Assembly (NCBI GenBank): GCA_020072805.1
Contig: JAIQGC010000027.1
Span: 22,011 to 86,010, forward strand
Origin: Terriglobia bacterium
GTDB lineage: Bacteria; Acidobacteriota; Terriglobia; Acidiferrales; UBA7541
Direction of reading: 5' to 3'
Length of the DNA: 64,000 bases
Made by a program: the position numbers and the translations under genes. Position 1 is the first letter of the stretch. Each line of letters opens with the position of its first letter. Shown here piece after piece: positions 1 through 8,011 of the stretch. The notes below the pieces were generated by a model, which did no database searches, was not told the DNA's origin, and worked only from the letters and a program-made list of their open reading frames with translations.

Positions 1-4
1 CTGT

Positions 5-121
5 AACTGCTGATTCTGCGGGGTTTTAAGTTTTTTGTTTTGGAACTGCAGATTCCAAAGGGGTTGCAAGGCGAAATCATGCAACTGCAGATTCCACAGG
101 GGTTAGGGGATTTTTTGTCCG
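5..121. repeat. Three tandem copies of a 39-bp unit
   Basis: The core AACTGCAGATTC followed by a GGGGTT block recurs at 5, 44 and 83, so the period is exactly 39 bp. Copies 2 and 3 differ by only one base across the conserved first half (AAAG versus ACAG) and copy 1 is more diverged. The spacer halves are poorly conserved. A 39-bp period is a multiple of three, so short frames run through it, but nothing around them looks like a real protein. The array may extend beyond the left edge of the window. Confidence 0.75.
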
Positions 122-305
122 GGCCATGGAAGTTCTTGGGGGGAATTACGGGCCGCAATTGGGGCGATCGGTCTCGCCACATTCTGAGGCAGAGGTTACC
201 TTACAAGTACAGTTTTGTCAATGGGTAATAGTGGAATGCCGGTTTTCGGGCGGCGGCCAGGCGGAGGCACGGCCATGGGTTGGTTGTTTCCCCCGATCGC
301 GCATC

Positions 306-344
306 CCCGCCGGCTAACAAACCTGTTGTTTGCGGCGGGTTAGC
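306..344 (+). promoter_or_regulatory. Nested inverted repeats over a promoter (operator candidate)
   Basis: CCCGCCG (306-312) pairs with CGGCGGG (333-339), CAAAC (318-322) with GTTTG (328-332), and the bulged GCTAA (313-317) is complementary to TTAGC (340-344). Two mutually exclusive foldings, or two overlapping dyads, are therefore possible. Because the dyads overlap the -35 and spacer of the promoter at 326-354, an operator for a DNA-binding regulator is the simpler reading than an RNA switch. Confidence 0.45.
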
Positions 345-354
345 AGTCTAGAAT
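326..354 (+). promoter_or_regulatory. Sigma70-like promoter for the NTF2-like gene
   Basis: TTGTTT (326-331), a 17-bp spacer and TAGAAT (349-354). Transcription would begin near 361, leaving a leader of about 30 nt that carries AAGGAGG at 379-385, five bases before the ATG at 391. Spacing and the near-consensus -10 make this credible; it is not experimentally known. Confidence 0.5.
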
Positions 355-390
355 CCGCCTTCCACCTGTACCCACTCCAAGGAGGCTCGC

Positions 391-1293
391 ATGAACCGTT
401 TCCTCACCCACGCACTCGCCGCCGCAATGGCCTGCACTGGCCTGCTCGCCGCCATGGCCACCACTCCGCCGGCCGCCGTCGCAGAAAACCAGGCCGTCCT
501 CCAATCCGACCATGCTCTCCTTCAAGCCATTGCCAAATCCGACCAGCCCGCCGCCGAGGCCCTCCTCGACGCCGACTTTAGCCGCACCGACCGCGCGGGA
601 AAAACTTCCAGTCGGCAGGAAACTCTCCAGAACCTCGCCGCGCTCGTTGCCGAGAACGAAGAGCAGGTCGTCGTGCGCGACTACCGCCAGGTGGTTCTGG
701 TCACCGGCATTCACCGTCTGCCCGCGCAAAATGTGCGCGTGCGCTTTGTGCGCGCTTGGGTGCAGCGTCCCGCCGGCTGGCGCGCCCTGGCCTTTCAGGA
801 AACCATCTTCGCGGAAAAATTGCCGGAGCACCGGCTGGGCTTTGGCTCGCCCAGCGGCGGCGCTCCGGTGGATTGCGAAAATCCATGCAAGACCGTGCCC
901 TACGCTCCGGAAGGGAAGTCCGAACAGGAAGTGGTGGCAATGTGGCAAGGCGTGGAACGCAGCGTCCTGGCCAATGACGTGGACGCCTGGATCCCCGGCT
1001 TCACGGAGGACTTTATCTTCGTCACACCCGACGGCGCGCCGCCCATGGGCAAATCCGACCGCATCGCCATGATCAAGGAGCTCAAGCGCACCTCCACCGT
1101 GCTCATTCCTCCCCAAGTGGTGTCCATGCAGGTCTGGGCCTTTGGCGATTCCGCGGTGATGCGCTCGGAGCACAAGCCACTCAAGGGCAGGGTTCTGCAT
1201 GTGACGCGCGTCTTTGTGAAAACTTCCGGGCACTGGCAGATCGCCTTTGGGCAGCAGACGGTTGTTGAGGCGCCTCCGAGCGCTACGCCGTAG
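391..1293 (+). CDS. Secreted protein with two NTF2-like (SnoaL/DUF4440-type) domains
   Basis: This 300-residue protein begins with a cleavable signal peptide (about residues 1-31, ending in AVA). Two tandem alpha+beta modules of about 110-120 residues follow (roughly 33-150 and 175-295). Each has the DUF4440 pattern: an N-terminal helix containing a DxxA or SVLANDVDA-type turn, a strand with FxFVTPDG-like residues, and a terminal strand pair with a W (HWQIAFGQQ). Such cone-shaped folds serve as small-molecule enzymes or binding modules; which one cannot be told here. The start is fixed by AAGGAGG at 379-385. The gene stands alone, and the RT cassette downstream is convergent. The product probably acts in the periplasm. 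Confidence 0.75.
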   Translation: MNRFLTHALAAAMACTGLLAAMATTPPAAVAENQAVLQSDHALLQAIAKSDQPAAEALLDADFSRTDRAGKTSSRQETLQNLAALVAENEEQVVVRDYRQVVLVTGIHRLPAQNVRVRFVRAWVQRPAGWRALAFQETIFAEKLPEHRLGFGSPSGGAPVDCENPCKTVPYAPEGKSEQEVVAMWQGVERSVLANDVDAWIPGFTEDFIFVTPDGAPPMGKSDRIAMIKELKRTSTVLIPPQVVSMQVWAFGDSAVMRSEHKPLKGRVLHVTRVFVKTSGHWQIAFGQQTVVEAPPSATP

Positions 1294-1329
1294 CGCGAGC
1301 GGGCGGACTCTACGTGGCTGTCCTTTCGG

Positions 1330-1360
1330 TCATCCCGAGCGCAGCCGAGGGATCTCTCTT
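1330..1360 (+). repeat. Dispersed repeat, single arm (TCATCCCGAG family)
   Basis: The arm reads TCATCCCGAGCGCAGCCG and then AGGGATCTC. The same arm occurs inverted at 15185-15212 and as a full two-armed palindrome at 16272-16360. It lies between the NTF2-like gene and the RT cassette, close to where base composition drops. It resembles short intergenic mobile or REP-like elements. Confidence 0.65.
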
Positions 1361-1420
1361 CGCCTGCCCCCTGGCGGGTCACACTGAATGGCTGAGCATG
1401 ATCGGGCGGTGCTGTATAGC

Positions 1421-3166
1421 TTAAGCTGATGCCGATTGTTGAATCTGCTCAATCGCGTCCATGGCCAGTTCTTCATCCTCGTCGAAGACAGTTTGAAGTA
1501 ATTCCTCATGGCGAGGACGTGGCCCCATGCCATGAAGACATGCAATCTCTCTTATGTAGGGGTCCGCGCTTCGCATCAGGGCCATGTCCGAACCCGACTT
1601 GGCGAACCGGACAATTTCCGACTGCACTCTCGATGAAACGCCGAGCTGCTTGATAGGAACGCCGTTGAAGAGGAAAATTGCCAAGCCCTGCTCCTTTATG
1701 TTGGCATGTACCCCATTGGCGAGGATGCATGTCTTGCCTGAGGCGTGCAGTGGCTGTGCCGCCGCTTGCGCGGCATTAGTCCCCAAGGACAATAAATCGT
1801 CAATCTCACCGCTGGCTACAGCTTTCATAACCTGGGACTGGAAATGCAATTCCTTTATCTGCCCAGCATCGGAAGCTAGCCGCTGCAGAGCGGCCTCCTC
1901 GGCAATGTAAATTAGCCTTCCTGCAAGCCAACGCAGTTTTGGAATCCGGCGCTTCCTCTCATAGCCAGATAACGCAGCCGCACCTCCGAGAAGCTCCAGA
2001 AACTCAGTCTCATATTGGCTGCGTAGCATATTTGCGCGGTGGATAAAGGATCCAATATTCAGACCCCGCGGATTCCACCTAATCAAACGTCTCTTCGTAT
2101 TTCGAATTATCCCCTCAAGAAAGTCTTGCTCGCGCACCACAGCCGAGTAATCCCGGACAGGGATGCGGAAAGACTCATTGCGAAATGCAGTCTGAAGCGC
2201 GTTACCTTGATCTGGATTCAGCAGGAGAAACAGCCTCAGGTCACTAATTAGCTCGTACCACATCCTTTGCCGTCCACTCCCGAAAAAATCATCGCATCCA
2301 CTGAGCCAGTCCTTGGTCGATATCTTGATGTTCTTTGGGGAAGAATCATCGTGGAGTTTGAATCCCAACTCGCTTAACCGAGTCTGAAGTAAATTCAGGG
2401 AGAGTTTTACCGCGTCCTGTTCTCCCACTAATGTAATGTCATCGACGTAGCGAAAATACTTCGCAGGGAGGTTTGCGGAAAAATGTTCGTCCATCTTCCT
2501 TAAAACGAGATTTGCAAGAAGATGGCTGAACATCGGACCCGTAAGAATACCACCTTCACCCGCTTTTGCCGCCATGGCATGATCTGCGATCAGTTTCTCT
2601 CCCACTTGGCGATGGCGATTGCAGAGGCCGCTTGCCTCGCACTGCTCTCGCCATGCCTTCGTCGCCAGGCCCGTACTGATGGAAGGATAGAAGTGCTTAA
2701 TGTCGACATATTGAACTGTTCCGTCAGGCGAATCCTTGCAGGCTTGAGAAATTCGACTGTCTCTTTTTCCCAAGCCACTAGAGTAGCGTTTGAAAATACC
2801 TGAACGGTTTTCTCCCTCATTGAGCGCGTAGCTGAAAACAACCCCGGGATTTGAGAATGCCTTGGGTTGCTGGGCACATTCTTTGAGTAACGCGGTTTCC
2901 GCTAGGGCTTCGTTAGCAGTGGGCAAATAAATTGGACGGTGCAGCACATTCCCCTGATCATCAGTTTCCTTGAAATGCGAAACGCTAAAATATGGAAAGC
3001 GCGTTCGGTTTAAAATGAGGTTTATTGAAACTTCCCGGGCCCAATGGTCGCTGCGAGCTGCCTTGTTTTCGAGGTAATATCGAAGTCCCAGGTAAGCGAG
3101 GGCGTCGCGCCGTCGGTATTCGTTCACCGACCGCACGGAAATAACGCATGGGCGTGTATTTTTCAT
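1421..3166 (-). CDS. Reverse transcriptase, non-intron, with long C-terminal helical extension
   Basis: An RNA-directed DNA polymerase of about 581 residues. Counting from the TTG at 3172, motif A is VQYVDIKHFYPSIS (Asp157), motif B is GILTGPMFSHLLAN (about 208-221), motif C is YVDD (242-245) and motif D is near LSELGFKLHDD. All palm residues needed for catalysis are present. About 100 residues precede the palm. Roughly 240 mostly helical residues follow the fingers-palm; they show no maturase X/En domain and no HNH motif. This layout matches the Abi/UG (defence-associated) RT groups rather than group II introns; I cannot assign a subgroup. ATG at 3166 lies two bases after the upstream stop; TTG at 3172 overlaps that stop (TTGA) and is the alternative start. 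Base composition is about 50% G+C, clearly below the neighbours. Probable role: anti-phage defence (inference). Confidence 0.85.
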   Translation of the reverse strand: MKNTRPCVISVRSVNEYRRRDALAYLGLRYYLENKAARSDHWAREVSINLILNRTRFPYFSVSHFKETDDQGNVLHRPIYLPTANEALAETALLKECAQQPKAFSNPGVVFSYALNEGENRSGIFKRYSSGLGKRDSRISQACKDSPDGTVQYVDIKHFYPSISTGLATKAWREQCEASGLCNRHRQVGEKLIADHAMAAKAGEGGILTGPMFSHLLANLVLRKMDEHFSANLPAKYFRYVDDITLVGEQDAVKLSLNLLQTRLSELGFKLHDDSSPKNIKISTKDWLSGCDDFFGSGRQRMWYELISDLRLFLLLNPDQGNALQTAFRNESFRIPVRDYSAVVREQDFLEGIIRNTKRRLIRWNPRGLNIGSFIHRANMLRSQYETEFLELLGGAAALSGYERKRRIPKLRWLAGRLIYIAEEAALQRLASDAGQIKELHFQSQVMKAVASGEIDDLLSLGTNAAQAAAQPLHASGKTCILANGVHANIKEQGLAIFLFNGVPIKQLGVSSRVQSEIVRFAKSGSDMALMRSADPYIREIACLHGMGPRPRHEELLQTVFDEDEELAMDAIEQIQQSASA

Positions 3167-3168
3167 TC

Positions 3169-4146
3169 TCAAGATTGAATAAGGTCAATCCGCATAACGG
3201 CCAATTTCACTCGAGCGGTCTGAGATGGATCGAGCGGCAGTCTGTATTCTGCCGAGCAAGTAGATATGGGCTCTCCAAAACCCAGGATAGGATTCTGCTT
3301 GGTAAATCGCTTCCAGGGTGCTTTTATCTTGTCCTTAAGCCACTGGAACAATGCCCCATCCGCAGTTGCGCGATTCATGTCCGGCTCAATCCAAATCGCT
3401 ACGCTATAATCCCCCGCCGCCGAGGCATGTCTAAATAACTCCGCAATCTGCGGCTGCGCCTCTTTCCTTTTCCCGTCCCTCTCGAGAAACCCATTGAAAT
3501 TTGCAATTACAAGAAGATTATGGGATGAGTTGGCCGAGAGAATCGTCGCACGGCGTATTAAGTTTGTGTTACTAACCGGATCGAGTACGTCCCAATGCAT
3601 GAATTCTTCCCGGACGAAAATCGCCTGTTCCTCAAGTGAGGCACGTAGTTCTCCGAGCATTGAGATTGCATACGATCGTGCTGGTACTGATGGCTCAGCG
3701 CCAATCAAGAATACCTCCAGCGGTAACCTGGGAAGAATCCCCGTCGCGCGAAGCTCGGCGATAGTTGAAAGCAACGCAAAAGCAGCAGCCCCCGCACCGC
3801 ACGGCGCATCCGTAAGACACACGGTATTCCCAGCCATGCTCTTTATCATGGCGTTGGATGTAGATGTCGAAACTTGCCTCGGATCCAATATTGCAAGCTC
3901 GACCCTTGCCACTGAACCGTCGAATGCCTGAGCAAAATGCTGGTCCGTGCGTTCCTGATTCAAACCACCAACCGGCGGGTTGTCTGAGGTCCGCTGTTGC
4001 GACAACGGCTTAAGAGCATACCGGTCGATTACGGTCTCGTAAGCTCTGGCGAGTATATGCGGGATGAATAGAACTTTAGGCGCTGATGCCCAGAGTGTTT
4101 CGGGAATGTGTGCTGGATCTAGGAGTCTGCCCTCATCGCTGGCCAT
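3169..4146 (-). CDS. Putative SAM-methyltransferase-like partner of the reverse transcriptase
   Basis: A 325-residue cytoplasmic protein with no signal peptide or membrane segment. Its middle has the order of a class I methyltransferase Rossmann fold: a glycine-rich loop DAPCGAGAAAFAL (Asp113 onward), an acidic end of strand 2 (FLIGAEPS, Glu151), an acidic residue in VREEFMHWDV (about 178-187), strand 4 NLLVIANFNGFL (about 210-221) and a later strand YSVAIWIEP. The NPPY-type motif of N6-adenine or N4-cytosine DNA methylases is absent, so the substrate is unknown and it could instead be a SAM-binding or degenerate enzyme. Its stop overlaps or abuts the RT start, indicating one operon with coupled translation. 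GGAGA lies about 10 bases before the ATG. Low G+C matches the RT. I do not recognise a named family. Confidence 0.6.
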   Translation of the reverse strand: MASDEGRLLDPAHIPETLWASAPKVLFIPHILARAYETVIDRYALKPLSQQRTSDNPPVGGLNQERTDQHFAQAFDGSVARVELAILDPRQVSTSTSNAMIKSMAGNTVCLTDAPCGAGAAAFALLSTIAELRATGILPRLPLEVFLIGAEPSVPARSYAISMLGELRASLEEQAIFVREEFMHWDVLDPVSNTNLIRRATILSANSSHNLLVIANFNGFLERDGKRKEAQPQIAELFRHASAAGDYSVAIWIEPDMNRATADGALFQWLKDKIKAPWKRFTKQNPILGFGEPISTCSAEYRLPLDPSQTARVKLAVMRIDLIQS

Positions 4147-4231
4147 AAGGTTTAATCTCCGTGGAAACGGCGAGTTTAGGTTTTGCAGCTAAATTAAGCG
4201 CCTTTTACTCCGATCGAATCCGAGCGAGAGC

Positions 4232-4260
4232 ATGATACCACTACAACAATTCACGCACAA
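4232..4260 (-). promoter_or_regulatory. Promoter of the RT cassette
   Basis: Read on the minus strand: TTGTGC (4260-4255), a 17-bp spacer, TATCAT (4237-4232). Transcription would start near 4225 and leave a leader of about 80 nt before the methyltransferase-like gene. The leader is A+T-rich like the cassette, which suggests that the promoter travelled with it. Confidence 0.5.
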
Positions 4261-4290
4261 ATACAGTCTGGAAGATGCCTGTGCTTCGCG

Positions 4291-4872
4291 CTAAGGGCCG
4301 TACTTCTGCGGTTTTGAGTCAAGCGCGGCCAGCTTAATCTCCAGCTCGCGCAGCATGAAAATATCTTCCTTGTTATAGGCCAGCAACTCGCTCCGCAGTC
4401 GTTCCTCGCCCGTCTTCATATACGCGCGATACGCTTCCATGGCCCAGGCGCCTTCGCGCTCCGGGAATTCCCGCCGCAGCCCCAATTTTTGCTCCACTTT
4501 CTTCTGGCCGCCGTACAAATTTTTCTTCCAGCATTCGGGGCAGAGGTCCAGGTGAGAAAACTCCTTGTCCAGGACGATGCCCAGTTGCGCGGCAATCACC
4601 GGAAAATCAAACCCCACCCGGTTTTTGATCGCGTCCGGAATCGAGCGCCCGTTATACGTCACGATCTTCTTCGTTCCGGCAAGCGCCTCGACCAGCCGCG
4701 CCCGGTTTACCTCCTTGTCGAAGAGTTGCACCAGTTCATCGCTGTCGCCGTCCATCACGCGCACGCCCAGCACGGTGATTTGATGATTCACCGAGTCGCG
4801 GAAAAAGCGCTGATCGTCGCTGGTGTAGCTGCCCACGTAATTCGTCTCGATATCCAGATATGCGACTCGCAC
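4291..4872 (-). CDS. RNase H-like 3'-5' exonuclease domain protein (YprB/RNase_H_2 type)
   Basis: A 193-residue stand-alone nuclease domain of the DEDD type. Exo I is YLDIET (Asp7, Glu9), Exo II is VTYNGRSIPD, and Exo III is AYNKEDIFMLREL near the C-terminus. HLDLCPECWKK and GGQKKVEQKLG in between match the YprB-like branch. Members are presumed to trim DNA or RNA 3' ends using two metal ions; the physiological substrate is unknown. The N-terminal start is fixed because DIET lies within the first ten residues. It sits just upstream of the RT cassette on the same strand, but it has G+C-rich sequence and about 145 bp containing the cassette promoter between them, so I regard it as a host chromosomal gene. 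Confidence 0.8.
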   Translation of the reverse strand: MRVAYLDIETNYVGSYTSDDQRFFRDSVNHQITVLGVRVMDGDSDELVQLFDKEVNRARLVEALAGTKKIVTYNGRSIPDAIKNRVGFDFPVIAAQLGIVLDKEFSHLDLCPECWKKNLYGGQKKVEQKLGLRREFPEREGAWAMEAYRAYMKTGEERLRSELLAYNKEDIFMLRELEIKLAALDSKPQKYGP

Positions 4873-5232
4873 AGCGGTTCACCTCGTTCCGCCCTTCCGG
4901 AGCGCTCACAACGGGTCGGTCTCCCGGGCGAAGGCAAACATAGCACTGGAGAAAGATGAGCTCAAGGTTTAGCCCGCATTTCTTATGAGGCATGACAGGT
5001 CTACGCGGCCTGGAGGAAAAGGCCCGCTCTCTGAAGAGAGCGGCTACAGAAGTTCGTAGGAATTTTCCGCCGGGCAATGAGATTACATTGTGAAGCTTGC
5101 GGCCGAACAGGCAATTGTGCTGGTGGCGCAGCGGGCGGAGCAAGCTCCGCCCCTACCTCGTGCGTCCTGTGAGAAATCCGGGTTAGAGGCGGGGAAGGGG
5201 ATTGGCGGAAGCGAGTACAGGGAAAGCAAAAC
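4873..5232. other. Intergenic region with two short palindromes
   Basis: No coding signal was found. Two perfect hairpins stand out: CCGCTCTCTGAAGAGAGCGG (5024-5043) and GGGCGGAGCAAGCTCCGCCC (5133-5152). Each is followed within a few bases by a CTAC-type trinucleotide. They lack T-runs, so they are more like small repetitive intergenic palindromes than intrinsic terminators. No promoter is obvious. Confidence 0.5.
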
Positions 5233-5966
5233 TCAGAGAAACGCCAGGCGTACGCCGAGCAGAAGCATGACCACGGCGATGACGGCTTCGGAGAGGATGC
5301 GTGGGATGCGCCCGTGCATGTGGCTGGCGAGCCAGATGGCCGGCAGCGAACCCATCAGCAGCGCCGCCAATGCCAGCGGGTCCACGTGGCCTCCCGTGGC
5401 GTGCAGCAGGCCGGCGGCGGCGCTGAGGGCCGTGCTGAAGAAGAGGCTGGTGCCCACCAGCCGGCCGGACTCCGGCCGGTAAAGAAGATAGAGCAGCCGA
5501 TGTAGCCGGTGGCCAGCGTCAGCGCGAGTTCATGCCGCTCGGCGAAGCGCAGCCGGTGCCGGGCGAAAGCTTCTCCGGCATCCCCGGGCAGAAAATGTGT
5601 GCACATCAGCACAAAGACCAGCAGCAGCGCCGCGCCGATCGAGCGCTGCAAAAAAATATTTTCGGTTTCCGGCGAGCGGTAGCCGAGGACCTTGAGCAGG
5701 ACGAACGCCGTGGCCAGGCCGGCAACGGCGCCAGGAAGCAGTTTGCGGAGGATGGCGAAATCCACGAAGCCGCGGCGGTAAAAACTGGCGCTGGCCAGAA
5801 TCTTGGTGGCGAAGGCGAAAGCCAGGCTGGTGCCCACGGCTTTCGCGGGAGCGAACCCGCAAAAAAGAATCAGCACAGGCGTGAGCACCGAGCCGCTGCC
5901 GACTCCGGTGAGGCCCAGGAGCAGGCCCACCGCCACGCCGATGGCGGCCATGAGCAGCAGGCTCAC
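5233..5966 (-). pseudogene. TauE/SafE (TSUP) family permease, frameshifted
   Basis: Sulfite-exporter-type permeases have two homologous halves of three to four helices. The N-terminal half is intact here: GLLLGLTGVGSGSVLTPVL, AVGTSLAFAFATKI and several hydrophobic helices. The C-terminal half continues in another frame from LVGTSLFFSTALSAAAGLL (5457 downward) to the stop at 5233. The frames change at about 5460-5490, inside or next to the perfect palindrome CCGGCCGGAGTCCGGCCGG. The second-half loop that should contain a GxTSVGSG-like motif also looks shortened, so a small deletion may accompany the frameshift. GTG at 5966 overlaps the stop of the upstream phosphodiesterase gene (GTGA), implying translational coupling. 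It is a real pseudogene or a sequencing/assembly error at a hairpin. Confidence 0.75.
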
Positions 5967-8011
5967 GGGCGAGTCCCCGCGGAAGGCGCAGCCGCGGCGG
6001 AAGGCTTTGCCGGCGGGGAGGATTCGAAAATGCTGTGGCCGGTCATCGCCGCGGAACGCTCGATGCCGAAGACGGAAAGGACCGTGGGCGCGATGTCCGT
6101 CAGTGACGGGTGCTCCGCCAGAATTTTGCGGTTGCTCAGCACCACGCCCGGAACTTTGGTGTAGTCCATGCAGTGGTCGCCGCTCCACGGTTCGGTGTTG
6201 TCTTCCATCTCCGCCGCGGGAATGCCGCCGAGAACGCTGTCCCAGCCGACGCGGTAGCCGCGGTTGTAGCCGACAATCAAGTCGGGTGCTTGCCCCGCCG
6301 CCGCGCCGGAGTAAGCTTCCGCGGCAAGGTCCATGCGCGTGATCACCTGCTGCTTATCGCGCGGATCGCGCACGGCCAGCAGCTTGGCCGCGATTTGCCG
6401 CGCCAGCGCTTCTGCTTCCGCGCCGGGATTCACGATGCCGTTTTTCTCCCGCCCGCGCAGATTCACATACAGGCCGTTCAGTCCCAGCCCGTACGCCCGC
6501 GTTTTGCTCCAGTCGGCATCCTTGAAAATATCGCGGCCCGGCCCCGGCGCCGCGCCCGCGCGAAGAATCAGGTAACCGTTTTCCACGAGCCAGGTATTCA
6601 GGTTGAAGGAGCGGCGAAACGGCGCGAAGCCGTGATCGGAAATCACCAGCACGGTGGCGTCCGTTCCGGCGGCTTGCAGGGCTTCGCCCAGCAGCGTGTC
6701 CATCTCCCGGTAATAGCTTTCGATGACGCCGCCGTGCCTGGCGGCCAGCTCGGCGTCGAACGCGGCGAATTGCGGGTCGCCCGCGCGCCAGAACATATGT
6801 CCGTTCTGATCCAGGCTCGAGAAGTAGTAGAAGAAAAGGCCGGAGCGGAAGCGGGCCAGTTCGTGGCGAAAGAGGCGGCACTGCTCATCGAAAACGGTGC
6901 GGGCCTGCTGGAGATATTCGTCGTCGTTGAGCAGGCCGCTGGAAAGCGCTTTGGTGTCCTCGGCGATTCCCTGCGTATGGAAGTAGCCGGTGTCGCGGGC
7001 CAGATCGCGGGAATAATGTTCGGGCGTGGAGATGGGCAGCGCGGGATCGAGCGGGTCAATATTGATGGGCGACACGTAGAGTTCGAATTGCGGATGGGTC
7101 TGCTTCAGATAGAAGCGGCAGATTCCGGAAATGCTTTGCAGGCCGGGAATGAAGGTGAATTTGACGGGCTTCCAGGAGCTCCATTCGCCCACGCGGAGAA
7201 TGAACTGGCCATCGGGAAGGGTGATGCGCGCGGCGGGCTCCGTGGGGTCGCGGTCCACGGTGAAGGGAACGGTGATTTCGGGAGCGTCCTGGCGCAGGGA
7301 ATTGGCCGGGCCGTGGAGCACGGCGGTGATGCGGTCACCGGAGAGCTGCACGGGATAGACAACGCCGCCGCTGACGGGGCCGGGAGTGAAAATGGGATCG
7401 TCGGTGTAGAAGGAAAATGTGCCGTAGCCGCCGAGGAGATCGGGCGTGCCCATGCCGGCGAGAGTCTGGCCGTGGCCGGGGACGGGAGGAAAATTCGAGG
7501 GGATGCGAAAGACGGTGACGGGAATCTTGCGTTCGTCGAGAAATTCCCAGAAGGCCTTGCCGTGGCGGAGCAGTTCCACCTTGCCCGCGGAAATGGGAAT
7601 GACCCAGTGGCCCAGGCGGAGATTGTGCTCGGGGGCTTTGACTTGGGCGGCGGAAAAGAAGGGAGTGAGCGTGGCGGGATCGCGATGAATGAAATCGAAG
7701 ATGCCGTGGGCGCCGGGACCGGTTCCGGTGATGATGCTGGCCCAGGCCACGGGGCTTTGCGGAGGGATGCTGGTGGCGAGGGGCAGGAAGCCGCCGCTGG
7801 CGGCCAGCGCGGCGAAATGGGGCATTTTCCCGGCGTCCATGAACTGGCGGAGCAGCAGGGGATCCATGCCGTCAATGCCCAGGACGATCAGTTTTTTCTG
7901 CGCGGCATCGGAAGCGTTCCTCTGCGAGCGCGAGCAGGAAGCGGAGAAGGCCGCGGCGAGCAGGGCCGCCGCGGCGAGAGCGATTTTCCATGGAGAGTGC
8001 CGTTGCATCAT
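5963..8011 (-). CDS. Alkaline-phosphatase-superfamily lipoprotein (type I phosphodiesterase/nucleotide pyrophosphatase-like)
   Basis: A 682-residue enzyme with a lipoprotein signal (lipobox FSASC, Cys26), so it is membrane-anchored on the periplasmic side. Metal-site and nucleophile motifs are in the expected order: VLGIDGMDP (strand with the first Asp), IPPQSPVAWASIITG (the Ser is the likely nucleophile), LVISDHGFAPFRRSFNLNTWL (Asp-His metal pair) and GDHCMDYTKVPGVVLSNRKI near the C-terminus. The substrate is unknown; the family cleaves phosphodiesters or phosphomonoesters. Two ATGs are adjacent at 8011. A closely related but damaged paralogue lies at 21777-23943 with the same block order. 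It is followed by the overlapping TauE/SafE gene and preceded by a divergent TPR gene. Confidence 0.85.
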   Translation of the reverse strand: MMQRHSPWKIALAAAALLAAAFSASCSRSQRNASDAAQKKLIVLGIDGMDPLLLRQFMDAGKMPHFAALAASGGFLPLATSIPPQSPVAWASIITGTGPGAHGIFDFIHRDPATLTPFFSAAQVKAPEHNLRLGHWVIPISAGKVELLRHGKAFWEFLDERKIPVTVFRIPSNFPPVPGHGQTLAGMGTPDLLGGYGTFSFYTDDPIFTPGPVSGGVVYPVQLSGDRITAVLHGPANSLRQDAPEITVPFTVDRDPTEPAARITLPDGQFILRVGEWSSWKPVKFTFIPGLQSISGICRFYLKQTHPQFELYVSPINIDPLDPALPISTPEHYSRDLARDTGYFHTQGIAEDTKALSSGLLNDDEYLQQARTVFDEQCRLFRHELARFRSGLFFYYFSSLDQNGHMFWRAGDPQFAAFDAELAARHGGVIESYYREMDTLLGEALQAAGTDATVLVISDHGFAPFRRSFNLNTWLVENGYLILRAGAAPGPGRDIFKDADWSKTRAYGLGLNGLYVNLRGREKNGIVNPGAEAEALARQIAAKLLAVRDPRDKQQVITRMDLAAEAYSGAAAGQAPDLIVGYNRGYRVGWDSVLGGIPAAEMEDNTEPWSGDHCMDYTKVPGVVLSNRKILAEHPSLTDIAPTVLSVFGIERSAAMTGHSIFESSPPAKPSAAAAPSAGTRP

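Noticed and set aside
40..228. Short ORF through the 39-bp repeats (contains LQIPKGLQ and LQIPQGLG)
   Set aside because: The repeated peptide only reflects the DNA repeat; no ribosome-binding site and no conserved continuation.
1421..4290. Retron or group II intron
   Set aside because: No msr/msd-type inverted repeats, no intron domain V/VI-like structure and no maturase domain were found.
5233..5457. A separate 74-residue membrane protein
   Set aside because: Its sequence is the C-terminal half of the TauE/SafE permease in a shifted frame.
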